In this document: in pieces, positions 1 to 11,165 of the stretch | Numbering within the stretch: position 1 is the first letter of the stretch | Layout of the letters: each line of letters begins with the position of its first letter | From: Owenia fusiformis | Taxonomy: Eukaryota; Annelida; Polychaeta; Sabellida; Oweniidae | Reading direction: 5' to 3' | Assembly: GCA_903813345.2 (NCBI GenBank) | Contig: CAIIXF020000007.1 | Span: 9,429,730 to 9,493,729, forward strand | DNA: 64,000 bases | Program-made: the position numbers and the translations under genes | The notes under the pieces: generated by a model | The model's input: the letters and a program-made list of their open reading frames with translations, nothing else | Database searches by the model: none | What the model was told of the DNA's origin: nothing

Positions 1-1250
1 TATTACATAAAAGCTCTACGTATAAGGAATCTTATTTGAGGCTAATTATGGATAACAAAAAATCATACTTTATCAATGATTATGTGCCTTCTGAACCTTT
101 TGTTCGCAAATCTGTAGGTTTTCTTATACATGTTATACTGACACACGTTTGTGATAAAAATGTCATAGAGATTCTGCAAAAAATCGTACCTTCGAGGTTC
201 CGAAGTGGCATCCGTTTAGTTAACTTGTTTGAAGAAAAAATACATTTTCGGATGCAGGGATTTCTCTTGCTTGAGAAACGTTTTATGACCTAAAGGAAAC
301 GCATGCTTGCATAATATGTTTTACTATTATTTAAGAAAAATGGAAACGTTGAAATGGATGTGGGTGTGTTCCGAGACAAGAAGTTCCAACACATAAACAC
401 TGCTTACGTGGATGACAATGGAAATGCTACTAAACAAGATGGATACTAGAATTTTGTTAAGGCGAGGATGAAAATGACATGACACTTATCAAAATATCTG
501 GGGATGTCACTACTTCCATCTTTAAATAACATTTGAAACAGTTATCATATAGCCTCTAACATTTATTCTCCGGGACATTTATGAACATTTATGAACAACG
601 ATGCAACGTATATTTCATCAATATATCAAATATGAATGACATATTAAGAGGAAATAATTATTATAGTGACTTACTCCTTATATTCAACTACAAAACAATT
701 TTTGAATGTGTAATTGTAAAAATGATTTGAAAAAAGAACGATTAGAGTACTATATAAAATGTCAGACATTATGTATATATTTATCTTGAAAGTGCTATTA
801 TGGAATAAATGGACCAGAATTTTCCATTGGTGGTCTTATGGCTCTTATCGATCTCTGTCCGATGCACAATAAAAGTGCAATAAAAGTGCATAATTTCACA
901 GTGTAGACTCATTCACTCTGTTACCCAAATGCAAAGTGAGAGAGATGCTATGTATATCAGAATGTCTGGTGACTATATCAAGAGAAACTCTAGCAAAAGT
1001 CATGGCCACGGAGAATTGAATTATATTATATGGTACTTTTTCTGAAATGGATAGAATACACGGGTGTTAAGCAGACCCGATGATAGCTTGAGGATCCACA
1101 TTGAGCTGAACATACCGACGAGCTCGCTTATATACATTTAGGCCAGTCAATTGGTGATCTGACAAACTGGCAATAGTTTTGAAACATGGTTTAATATGTG
1201 AATTCATATGTATGTAGCAACATATTAAAAATAAAGGAAAATACAAGTAG
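1..1250. other. Intergenic, no gene recognised
   Basis: AT-rich sequence with only short, low-complexity open frames on either strand. The longest, about 85 codons near the left edge, matches no family I know and lacks a convincing splice or promoter context. A short duplication of the word ATAAAAGTGCA lies near 868-890. Nothing else is visible. Confidence 0.6.
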
Positions 1251-1254
1251 TGGA

Positions 1255-2800
1255 CAAATATGAAATTTAACTTTGGTAACCCCACCCCAATTTTGACTAG
1301 GGTTAATGTAAAAAGAGTAATTTCTCCATGTTCGAATAGTTTTTCCATGTTTGGATGTTGTATTAGTTTTAGGGAAAAAATTCAGATTGTATTTAAATCT
1401 ACTTTTAATGCTTTTGATGCCAAAAATTGACAATTTACCTCCCAAAAAACACAAAATATGTCTTAATATGGCCAAAACATTATATTATAATGTATATATT
1501 TCTGAATTGCTTCATCCAAGAGTCGTGAAAAAACATATAAACATATAAAACACCAACATCTCAACTTGCATTTTGAGGAAGAATGACATATTGGAATTTT
1601 TTTGCCCCGTCCACTTTTGAGGTGACCTTACTTTTGCTGTATAACTTCCAATATATGCACCATATGTGCTCTTTCATAATGCAACAAAGTGATGCATGTA
1701 TCCTGTCATAAAAATAACTTTTACTGGCGTTATGACCCTTGTTTTGTTAAAAATCTCCAAATACAGTACCTTGGAAACAAGCTGAAATATTATTGTGCAA
1801 TTACTGGTTAACGAAAACAACTAAGATATTACATCTTCATAGCTTTAATCAAGTCTTATTTGAGGATATAACATATTTTTAACCCACATACACTATCTCT
1901 TAGTTTTTTGATCATCATTAAATAGGTTTTTAATAATATAATAAAAACACTATCGCCATCTATAGTCCAAGGGTTGATTAGTTAATCAAAGTTTGTTACA
2001 GTAAAACCTTTTTATCTACCATCAGAAGTAAATACCTAGTACAAAATTTGTTTGAAACAAACAAGTTTGTTTCATTAACATCCACTTTGTACCTAAAAAA
2101 GTAGTTACCCTTGAACATGGAAATATAACCTAAAATATAAATATACACCATTTTATACCATGATCACTGGGATACCACTGTGGTAGCCAAATTGTTATAC
2201 ACACAAAATTTCAGCTGAATTGAAGGGTATTAAAGAAAGTTAGAGCAGATAGTGCATTACTTCTGGGACAACCCTCGTATGTATTGGCCATCAATAAAGT
2301 TGAAAACATTTCTAGAAATATTGCATATCTTATGAGTTATTTAACAAAAGTAAGGTCACCAGAAAAGAGGGTGGGGCGAAAATGAAATCATCAATTTTTA
2401 GTCAGAAATGGAATTCCAAACTCCAATAAAAGATAAATGTTGAATGAATTAAGTCTTGAATACTAATTCACGGCATATCTTGAAAGTTATTAAGCAAAAC
2501 TAAAGTCACCGCCAAAGTGGGTAGGGCAAAAATGTAATTTTCAAATCTTAATCAAAAATAGGTGTTCAAACTCTAGTAAAAGCTAAATATTATAAAATAT
2601 GTATTGATCATTAATTAAAATTAGTCTTTTAAAAGAAACTCTGCATATCTTGTAATTCATTTAGCAAAAGTAAGGTCATCCCAAAAGTGTATCACCATGA
2701 TTTTCTTTATCAGTTTTAAACCAACCAATCTCGAAATATAAGCACAGATACATGATAGTTTGACCATAAAATGACCTTTTGGGGGTATTTGGGGGCGGAA
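1255..2800. repeat. Degenerate ~155-bp module repeat with inverted copies
   Basis: A module with the signature GCATATCTT, a run near AGCAAAAGTAAGGTCACC and then GTGGGGCAAAAATG recurs in direct orientation at about 2325, 2475 and 2643. It appears inverted at about 1595-1660, where TTTTGCCCCGTCCAC is followed by GGTGACCTTACTTTTGCTG. A weaker inverted trace is near 1265-1300. Copies have drifted a lot, so this is an old foldback-like or tandem repeat. Around 2260-2280 the words GGGACAACCCTCGTAT resemble the terminus of a mariner-type MITE. No coding potential is seen. Confidence 0.45.
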
Positions 2801-3032
2801 ATAGATTTTCAAAAAGCCTCAAATGGAAGTAAAAAGTGATTAAAATTTATTCTGAGTCATTCTTCTATGATAATACAACAGAAAAATCTGATAAAACTAT
2901 TATTATATATAAAACAAATATCTTGAACACATAGTCAAATTTAAGGGTAGGCTGTAAGGGGTACCTTTGAAGTAAGATTTAACATTTGTCCACTAATTAT
3001 ATTATCCTATATTTTTGATATGTAATAAAGTG

Positions 3033-3221
3033 ATTAAATTGATTCACAAATGACAATTATAAAAGTACGATATTTACATAACAAGTTAATTAACCCCTCT
3101 GTGACTAATATAGAATAAAGTACAAAACCAATCTTCTGTTTGGGTCAAGTAGAACTTTATCAAGATTACGTAACTTTACGTAACTAATAGTTAAGTTGTT
3201 TACAAATTTTAATTTCTACCC
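3033..3221 (-). repeat. Split direct repeat, copy B2
   Basis: About 189 bp, the second copy of the repeat at 4775-4959 in the same orientation. It lies at the presumed outer end of the retroelement. The intervening A2 segment is about 4324-4774 plus 3222-3237, split by the mariner-like insertion. Confidence 0.85.
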
Positions 3222-3237
3222 CTACACTAACAAACTA

Positions 3238-4323
3238 CAGGGTGGGCCAAAACAATTTGCAACCTTTTTAGAAGGCAAATAAAGTATCATAACATTATGG
3301 TATTGACATGAATTTTTTTACAGAAACTTAAGGATAGGCATATTGTACCATTCAAATACTTAAGCTAATACTGAATTCAAATTTTTTTGTCAGATGTTGG
3401 AATATTAATGGTAAATTGTTCATTTGTCCGAGATTTACAATTTTTCCTTGAAAATCTGACTTTCTATGATTTTATGTGATCAACAATAACACATTCATTA
3501 TGTTTACTAAATCTGCTACAATCTTTGATAGCTGTTTAACCAATGTCTAGTACAGGTTTATATCAGTATCTAGTCACTATGGCAATATAGTTACACTGTA
3601 TTAATTATTTATTAAACAAATGTTCTATGCATCCGCCTTTCACCTTCACAATCACATGGAGACGAGAACTGAACTGGTCAATGGCGAGATCCAGCAGTTC
3701 TTGTGGTAGTCGTCTCCACTTATCCTGCAGAACTTCTTATAGTTGATCAATAATTTGTGGGGTATATCCATTAACTACAATACATTGCTCCAGGTGCCCC
3801 CATGTGTGATAGTCCCAGGGGTTGGCATCTGGTGTATTGGGTGGCCAATCGACTCGGGACTAATCTTCTTCAAAAGGTACATCTTTCAAGAATGGGGGCT
3901 CTTTCATCCCCAAGTGATTACATATCCCAGCAGGATAGCGCTCCTGACCATAGGCCAAAATTCACTATGGAATATCTGGAGCAAAATACCCCTTGATTCA
4001 TTAGTTCTGATGAATAGCCGCCCAATACACCAGTTAACAAATATTGCAGCAGATTTAGTGAACATAATAAATTTTCTATCCATGATCACATGAAATTATA
4101 GAAAATCACATTTTCTAGGAAAATCGGTAAATCTCGGACACATGAACAATTTACCATTAATATTCAAACATCTGACAAAAAAATTTGAATTCAGTATTAG
4201 CTTAAGTATTTGAATGGTACAATATGCCTATCCTTAAGTTTCTGTAAAAAAAAGTCATGTCAATACCATAATGTTATGATACTTTTTTTGCCTTCTAAAA
4301 AGGTTGCAAAATCTTTTGGCCCA
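3238..4323. mobile_element. Mariner/Tc1-like element with ~225-bp terminal inverted repeats
   Basis: The ends are CAGGGTGGGCCAAAACAATT on the left and an inverted copy ending GGCCCAC on the right, each extending about 225 bp (3238-3460 and 4100-4323). A TA dinucleotide flanks both sides. The core holds transposase remnants in opposite orientations. The plus strand around 3918-3996 reads QQDSAPDHRPKF, the central DDE-family block. The minus strand around 3860-3620 reads WPPNTPDANPWDYHTWGHLE, which in an intact gene lies downstream on the same strand. The element is therefore rearranged and non-autonomous. It sits inside the A2 segment of the retroelement and so is the younger insertion. Confidence 0.85.
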
Positions 4324-4774
4324 CTAATGTTCTACTTAGATAAGCAAAGCTATTTCCAGAGTTGAATGCGATGTTGAACTTTTAAACGTCACTATTGACA
4401 GATTGTGCTATAGCTAATGGCCCATTGAGTGCCATAATAATTCAGAGTCATACGATTGCTAAAACCATGATGATTGAGTGTCATAAACAATAATGATCAT
4501 TGCTGTGATAAGTGGGTGGGTGGAAATTCAAGATTCAATTATCATGCTAAGTCTTTGTCAGCTAGAACAAGAAGCAACTAACTAAACTGGTCTCCTGGCC
4601 ACATGGCTAGGAAGACTGAAACAAGATATCTGCCCTTACAGTAAATTGCAGGTAACACATTTAGTCCAATGAATAGTACAATAATAAATGCTAATTAGAC
4701 ACTGATCAGCAGGTCAGTAATACCTTACATAATTTGCTCATACTTTAGATTAAGTTTAATTACTTAAACTTTTA

Positions 4775-4959
4775 ATTAAATTGATTCACAAATGACAATT
4801 ATAAAAGTACGATATTTACATAACAAGTTAATTAACCCCTCTGTAACTAATATAGAATAAAGTAAAAAAAACAATCTTCTGTTTGGGTCAAGTAGAACTT
4901 TATCAAGATTACGTAACATTACGTAACTAATAGTTGTTTACAAATTTTAGTTTCTACCC
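4775..4959 (-). repeat. Split direct repeat, copy B1
   Basis: About 185 bp starting right at the end of the recombinase frame and nearly identical to 3033-3221. Shared landmarks are TTGATTCACAAATGAC, TTAACCCCTCTGT, CTTCTGTTTGGGTCAAG and TTACGTAACTAATAG. Confidence 0.85.
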
Positions 4960-5439
4960 AAAATGCCCAAACGGGAGGTAGGTTTTGAGGGGAGATTCTT
5001 GAGTAGAGATTTTGCAAGATTTATTTTTGTTATCTGAAAAAGTCAGGTATTCTTTATAACAATCAGAACGCCAATTCCCTTGAATACGAATTAGTTCATG
5101 ACTTGCATTTTGAGAAAGTGCAAAACTTGCCCCTCCTCGGCGGAAGCTATGCCCAGAGTAACTGCTACCTGGTAGACCAATTGCATTAAGACATGATCTC
5201 AGTCGACTTGTGAAAAAGGAATAAGTCAGGGGTGCAAATAAGGACTGTTTAGTGGTAATTACAAAAGCAGGGCCCTGAGTGGGACTTTGAGATGTACATT
5301 GGAAGGCCCACAGAATTGCATGGACAGGACATAGGGGATACCCTGGGTTAAGATGCAGTGGCACATGAAGAGTGTGGTCTGCTCTACGCCTGTGGAATGG
5401 ATAAAGCATGGCTTAGACGTTTGGTTTGATCTTTTGGCA

Positions 5440-5621
5440 TTTAATCTTGAATGTTTGCAATAACATTGTAATATTGATGCTATTTATGAATTCATATAAG
5501 TGTCTCATAAGCCGGCATCGGCTAGAGGTTTTTAATTAATGTATTTTAGTATTGTATTTTATTGTATATGTATGAACCTGTGACACTATAATAAACTATA
5601 TAAACTAAACTAAACATATAA
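5440..5621 (+). mobile_element. LINE-like 3' tail
   Basis: The stretch CATAAGCCGGCATCGGCTAG, a TATTGTATTTTATTGTATATG run, GTATGAACCTGTGACACTAT and a simple ATAAACTATATAAACTAAAC tail look like the 3' end of a CR1/RTE-type LINE in marine invertebrates. No reverse transcriptase is joined to it, so the copy is strongly 5'-truncated. Family assignment rests on memory of similar tails, not on a search. Confidence 0.5.
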
Positions 5622-6898
5622 CTGTAACAGCTCCGGTCTTAATCCCGAAACTGCCACGTACGGCCTGCCCAATCAATCAATTAACCAATACTACAACAAA
5701 GCAACCCGTACAAACAAACAAACAAACAGGACCGAACAAGCAAACAAGTGGTAGCGTGGTAAGCTGAACGGCCATGGCAACGTAGTGAATCGAATTTGAG
5801 CTGAATGCTAAGATTGATTACTGGACTATGTGTAAGGTGCTGCCATCTTTGAATGGACACAAAAGTTGAAAACACTAATTGAACAAGAATGATTTGGAAC
5901 AGAATGAAGAAATGAAGTTAGGAAGATATCAGAAATTTAATTATAGGGCCATTTTACTGTTACTCCATCTAAATCACCAATCAATGACTAAAAACAATCA
6001 ACACGACAAATCAAGTAAAATTTTAAAGTTTAATTGTAAATAAATACTTATGATCTGGTTTTACATCAGTCTTATCTATCAAATGAAAATCACAGGAAAT
6101 TACATGGCAGAAAGATTACAAATGACTTAAGTAAGATGGCGGCTATATGAGCGCTTACAATTAGAACAACATAAATTTCAACGTTCAAAAGCGAGTGTCA
6201 AAAGGTGGCGCTGTGTAGAATCTCACCTGCGCGCTGAGCATATCAAAAAACTAGGCCAGATCTTCCAGCCAAAAATTACATAATTCTAGCAAAGAAAATC
6301 AATCACAATAGATCAACTATTCCAAATAACCAAATTAAATACACACTCAGTTGACTCGAAGTCAAAGACAAAATAAAAGCGGAAAATATTCACCATATTT
6401 CTTCAAATATGCTCAGTGCTGCAGTGGAGTTCAAATATTAAAATACAACCTCAGTTTTGCAGCCACTCGACTCTCTCCATCCCTCTGGCTGCCATAACGA
6501 TCGATCAGGCCTGATCAAGTGTCGAAAGTAATCAAAATATCCAATATTTTCAAAACTGCCTCGTGAGTAATATGGCGCCAACTCTCTTCTCGCCGTCTCT
6601 CGCGAGAGATCAACCCTTACAGAATAAAATGTTAAAATACCCTGGCAAAACAAATGTACTGAATACAAAAGCTATATAGCTCTAGCAGCTATTACCCTGA
6701 CCCTGCAGCGGAACTATTCGCGCTGTAGAGCAGAAGGAAAGTAGCGACACCGGGTGCCAGGTTGGCAATTTATGTAAGAGTAAAATATAACTAGCTAACC
6801 CAGGGTCGCTACATAACTGAAAGCGAGGCCGAGTCACGTGACAACCAGGAACGACCGCTACATCTATCGGTAAGCTGTTTCAGTAAATAACGCCACTT
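5622..6898. other. Intergenic, no gene recognised
   Basis: Somewhat richer in CpG than its surroundings, for example near 6570-6610 (GCCGTCTCTCGCGAGAGAT) and 6700-6860. A short (CAAA)n run lies near 5711-5728. No coding frame with family resemblance was found. The segment could be degraded mobile DNA, but no ends could be identified. Confidence 0.5.
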
Positions 6899-6902
6899 AG
6901 TA

Positions 6903-7886
6903 GAATTACACCTATTTCATGGCTAAAGGCGTTTTCAAGGCGTTTTGGGTAACGTAGGCTAGAAAACCGCAATCCTGATTACACCAGAATTTTAAAAGCG
7001 CCTTGAAGACAACTTTTCGTGATTACACTTGATTTTTCTAAAGCGCTGTTAGACTGATTTAAGACAAAAATTTGCCATCAACCATCGCATTTGCATCAAA
7101 ATCTGCTATTTAGATATACACTTTCAACTTTACCATCTCTGGAGATTCAAAATGATCCGATACTGTATGTTCCTTTTTTCTTAAATCGTATTCAATCTAC
7201 CTCTGGCGTTAACAAATATGTGCTAAAGAAAGCATGGAAAACAATGCACAAGCGCGCAAAGAGAGAAGCTCGGTCGTTAGGAGAGATCCAAGAGAGATCC
7301 AGTAAAATGAAGATGGTACTTTTGTTGGGGCTGTTTGGCATCCTTGGTAATATGGGACAGGAACGAACGATCTCGTCATTTTTTTTACTTCATTGTAGAG
7401 AGGTAATTTCAACTATTCAATCATCCCCTCCCCTCGCCTTCCTCAATCTACAATAGTACCGGAATTTCTCGTATATAAGCCCTGGGCGTATAACTGAAAG
7501 AAGGGGTAATTTCGTCCGTTATTTTATCATTTTTTATACGCCCATGGGCGTATAAATATAAGACTTTAGATTGAGTTTTGCACAATATTTGAATTTTGTT
7601 TTTTGAAGTTTCCTCCACACCGGAAATCAATAACATGCTTGATGCTCATGCGCAAATATAGTTTTCGTTCAGTGTAAAATCGAGTTAAAGCGCCTTGAAA
7701 ACCAATCGGTATTACACCTACACGTTAAACCGCCTTTGGGTGTGAAAGCGGTTTTTAATGACTAGGGGTCTGGGAGGATTACAAAAGCGCTTTTCTAAAT
7801 CCGCGATCGTGATTACACCTGACTCTAAAGGCGGGTCGAAACCCGATAGGATTTTAAAAAGCGCTTTTACATCGTAGGTGTAATTC
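6903..7886. repeat. Inverted-repeat element rich in ATTACACC words
   Basis: The ends share GAATTACACCTA in inverted orientation (6903-6913 and 7876-7886). Internally the words GATTACACC or ATTACACCT and AAAGCGCCTTGAA or AAAAGCGCTTTT recur on both arms (6915-7060 and 7680-7870), so the arms fold back on each other. The core (about 7090-7650) has an open frame of about 121 codons that resembles no transposase I recognise. This is probably a non-autonomous DNA element of unknown superfamily. No target duplication could be fixed with confidence. Confidence 0.55.
7533..7556. repeat. 24-bp perfect palindrome
   Basis: The sequence reads TTTATACGCCCA then TGGGCGTATAAA, a perfect 24-bp inverted repeat with no loop. 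A second half-site GGGCGTATAA lies upstream near 7487. It lies in the core of the ATTACACC element. Confidence 0.95.
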
Positions 7887-10790
7887 CACCTATTGTGTTG
7901 TTCAATATGGATTATATGCAATTTATTACTTATGGATTATACAGATTTAAATAATGAGATCAGAGTGAGCTGGAAATTCTATAAATAAATATATCAGTGT
8001 ATGGATAAACTTGTTTGCTCTGTTTGTGTTTTGAAATTGAAATAAAATCATTCACAATCAAATAATCGATGAGTGGCGAGTTGAGTGCCGTTTAACCAAC
8101 ATTTATTGTAAATTCTTTTACAGTTCAGCTAGAAGTTAGTTTACACATTTTGTTTACATATTCAATGGCCTTAAACATCGGTTGCATGATTAATTCTCAA
8201 AAAGTGTGTATAAATGAAGTACCTGCATGTACCCATTAAATATAGTTACATGCTTTATCTTACATAGAGAGTTATTTCATATTCAGACATATTTAAAGGT
8301 CCCATGAAATAAAACTCTTTGACTTACAGTGTTGTGTTACTCTTTGTAATCAAGATCTGATATATTTATTTCATAATCTTATTCTCAATATATTCTTCGT
8401 TCAATTAATTCTGGATAAGGAGTGACGAATTTCACACGATGAACTATCTAAAAAGTAAACTTTGTCTGTATTCATGAAAAATAAGATTTGGGGACGGCAA
8501 GGTGAATATGATTTCAATAAGAAGACGACAAACTAAATGTGAGGAGGAATTCTCTTGTGTTATTATTTTATTTATATATAAGTTGTTATATTCAGAAAGT
8601 CTTTAAAATTCTTATTTTTTACAATAAACCCTCGCATGGCATCACGGCGTTACTGCTTGACATAAAAACTGTGAAGAAATCTAGTAACCTAACCATAGGA
8701 TCTTTAACCGATTGTAACTTTTTAGAGGAGAACGCCTGTTGTTTTATGAGTGCATTTAAAATGACCCGAAGTACTCATGATGGCCAATAATAAAACTTAA
8801 ATATGGCAAACTCCACTGTATGGAGGGCTGTATTCATCGGTCATCTTTCACTGATTCTTTCACAGAATAACTAGATAGTTCACGAACCCATCTGCACCTT
8901 TCCACATGCAGCATGCAGGCTGTATATGTTATGATTATGTATCTTTAATTTAATGTGCTTATAGTTACCACTTCTACTTAATAGATATATTCTTCATTCT
9001 GGCCTCTGATTGGAAGAATAGAGAGAATGAATCTTTTCTGACTGAAAAGTATTAAAATACGCTGATAATAAGCCAGTAATTGTTAATTATAATTCATGGT
9101 CTGGATTTTCTCGTAGTAATTCAGAAACTGGTTTGACTACCTACAAGATATCTCCCTATATAAATAACTGTTCAAAAAGCCTTTGATATTTAAATTAATT
9201 GGTGGCGGTCTTTCAGTGTGCTGTTAATGTCTGCTCGCTAAAAAACTCGTTTTTATGTGAACTAAGAGTCCGTAGCCGGTTAGGGTAATTATATAGCGTT
9301 AAGGAGACAAATATTCCAGAATCATTCGGGTTCGAGGGGCTGAGGAATTCTTATCTTCGGGAGGACGAAGGGCCTTTGATCAGGTAATGATTATTTAAAT
9401 TAACAAGATACGATAACTAAGTGAAATCAGAATAATTTATATTTTAATGCATTAAGACTTGATGGGCTATAGTTTTAATATCAATATTTTATTTTTAGTG
9501 TGCATTTATATTTTTGTCATATAGGCTCAGGATTTTGAGTTTTGGTGTATTTTTATTTTCTTGGTGACATTCTACGAGTTATTAAAGTAACATTAGTTCC
9601 AATTGAAAGTTTTCAAGATTTTTCTTGTATCAAGATGGGATGGCAGAAAAAAAATTGACAGGTTACAAGCGTATACATATGAATTTGAAGTATACAGCTA
9701 ATCTTAACATGTTAATCTGACATATCGTGGTTTGAAAATGTACAATCGGTGATCGTAAAAAGTATATATTGCTAATAAATTAGTGGAATCAAATGGAACA
9801 GATTAGCTTATTGTTATTTACGATGTCGTATAATTAATGGCTTGAGTGCAACGTTAATTTAGAGATCGTTCGTTTTTGTGATTTAAGAGTCTATTCGTAC
9901 ATAGACAAACTCAATTAAATACATTCCCGATACATGCATTCTCGACTATGTGTATTGGTTCAACTTTTTTTTATTACTACTACAAGAAAATAGAAAAACA
10001 TGGTTGTGAATGTGATATTCTGTTGGCTATGATTGGGAACTTGATTTTTAAGAAGTTTATCGTCTGCAAAGCTTCTTACGAAAGCTGACACCATTTTCTA
10101 GACAGTGGATAGTTCAATAGTGAAAAATAGTCGATTAGTACTTTGTGCATAATAGGTAGACAGGAATGTGCGTGCTGAGGCAATTCTATTTATTCACGAC
10201 AGTTTGTAAAATTTTTGATTTATGGATTTATGCATAACTTCACGTATTATTAATTATGTATTAAGGAGGTTAAAGTGCACTTCACGTATTCTTAAGTATA
10301 GTTTTAAGAACGATAACGTACAATTTATTTATCTATTTTACACTCACATCGGCGTTGTTCAGACTATTAGTTAGTCCTGGGTTCTTAAATTTAAAATTTC
10401 TTGATATAAATTTGACAAATCAATTTTAGAAAAATTAGCTAAAAAGAGAAAGTATATAACTTTAAATAAAAGTGACCCTTGATGAACCCTGCGACAATTT
10501 TACACTACTACCGTAAGAGTATATTAATAAAATATATAAATCTTACTTTTCAAAAATAAAAAGCGTGTAAATAGCCAGTAAATTTTTTTAATGAATGACT
10601 AAATCGTTATCCTCATATGAATCCATATAGTTTCCCATTGACAGAACTAAATACCGCATAACTTAAATTCGAATAGGTTTAATACTTTATAGGTTACAAT
10701 TTTTCACACATGCTTAGATCTTTGGAAGCTATGTGCATGGTGCTTCTTCTTTGTGAGGATATCCACAAAGCTAGAATTTTAAAAAAAACA
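7887..10790. other. Intergenic, no gene recognised
   Basis: About 2.9 kb of AT-rich DNA. Near 8295 the words AAAGGTCCCATGAAATAAAACT look like part of a dispersed repeat. A GC-richer patch at 9240-9386 ends in CAG followed by GTAATG and could be read as a non-coding first exon, but nothing downstream supports it. No protein family is recognised on either strand. Confidence 0.5.
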
Positions 10791-10794
10791 TTCT

Positions 10795-11165
10795 GTAAAA
10801 TGGTATAAAAGATGGGCAACTTGTCTCAAAAGCTAAAGTTAAAGCTAGGTGTACATCCAATGGCATAAAAGACAACCTTTGTCTTTATGGCCAACATTAG
10901 AAATTAGAGACAAAACTCTTGTATTTATACTTAAAACCAAGGAGAGATGTGCATTCAAAAGAACAAAAAAAATGTTGTTTGTCTTCAAACTGAAATCGAG
11001 GTGGAGCTTATAGCTAGAACTGAGGGGAAATATTCATTCAATAGCACAAGACGTGCATTCTGTCTTTATAACTATTATTGTGATGTTTTCTGGACAAGCA
11101 AATTGTGTTTATAGCTAAAACGTTCGGAAAATGTGTATTCAAAAGCACAAAAGACCCAAAACCTA
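10795..11165. repeat. Degenerate tandem repeat, unit about 95 bp
   Basis: Roughly four diverged units share the words GTGCATTCAAAAGCACAAAAGAC, TTTGTCTTTATAGCTA and AACTGAGG. Examples lie near 10850-10905, 10947-10995, 11030-11075 and 11130-11155. Divergence is high, which indicates age. Confidence 0.5.

Larger units (their letters stand above)
3033..5409 (-). mobile_element. DIRS/Ngaro-like tyrosine-recombinase retroelement, 3' part (fossil)
   Basis: The minus strand from 5409 to 4954 encodes about 151 residues of the C-terminal catalytic part of a tyrosine recombinase of the DIRS/Ngaro type. GHSFRRGGASFA carries the H-x-x-R box and is followed by IQGNWRSDCYKEYL with the W and candidate nucleophile Y. 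Downstream on the same strand lie two near-identical ~187-bp direct repeats (4959-4775 and 3221-3033) separated by about 450 bp of unique DNA plus an inserted mariner-like element. That is the B1-A2-B2 split-direct-repeat layout expected for the 3' end of such elements. Capsid-like and reverse transcriptase parts are not seen, so the copy is broken and partial. The two repeats differ at only a handful of positions, so it is fairly young. Confidence 0.72.

Noticed and set aside
36-293. 85-codon open frame at the left edge
   Set aside because: No domain, leader or splice context; length is within chance for this composition.
6438-6668. 76-codon minus-strand frame near the CpG-richer patch
   Set aside because: No resemblance to reverse transcriptase, capsid or other known protein; not linked to the recombinase fragment.
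9240-9386. GC-richer patch ending in CAG then GTAATG, possible first exon
   Set aside because: No downstream exon in reach; a single donor-like word is weak evidence.
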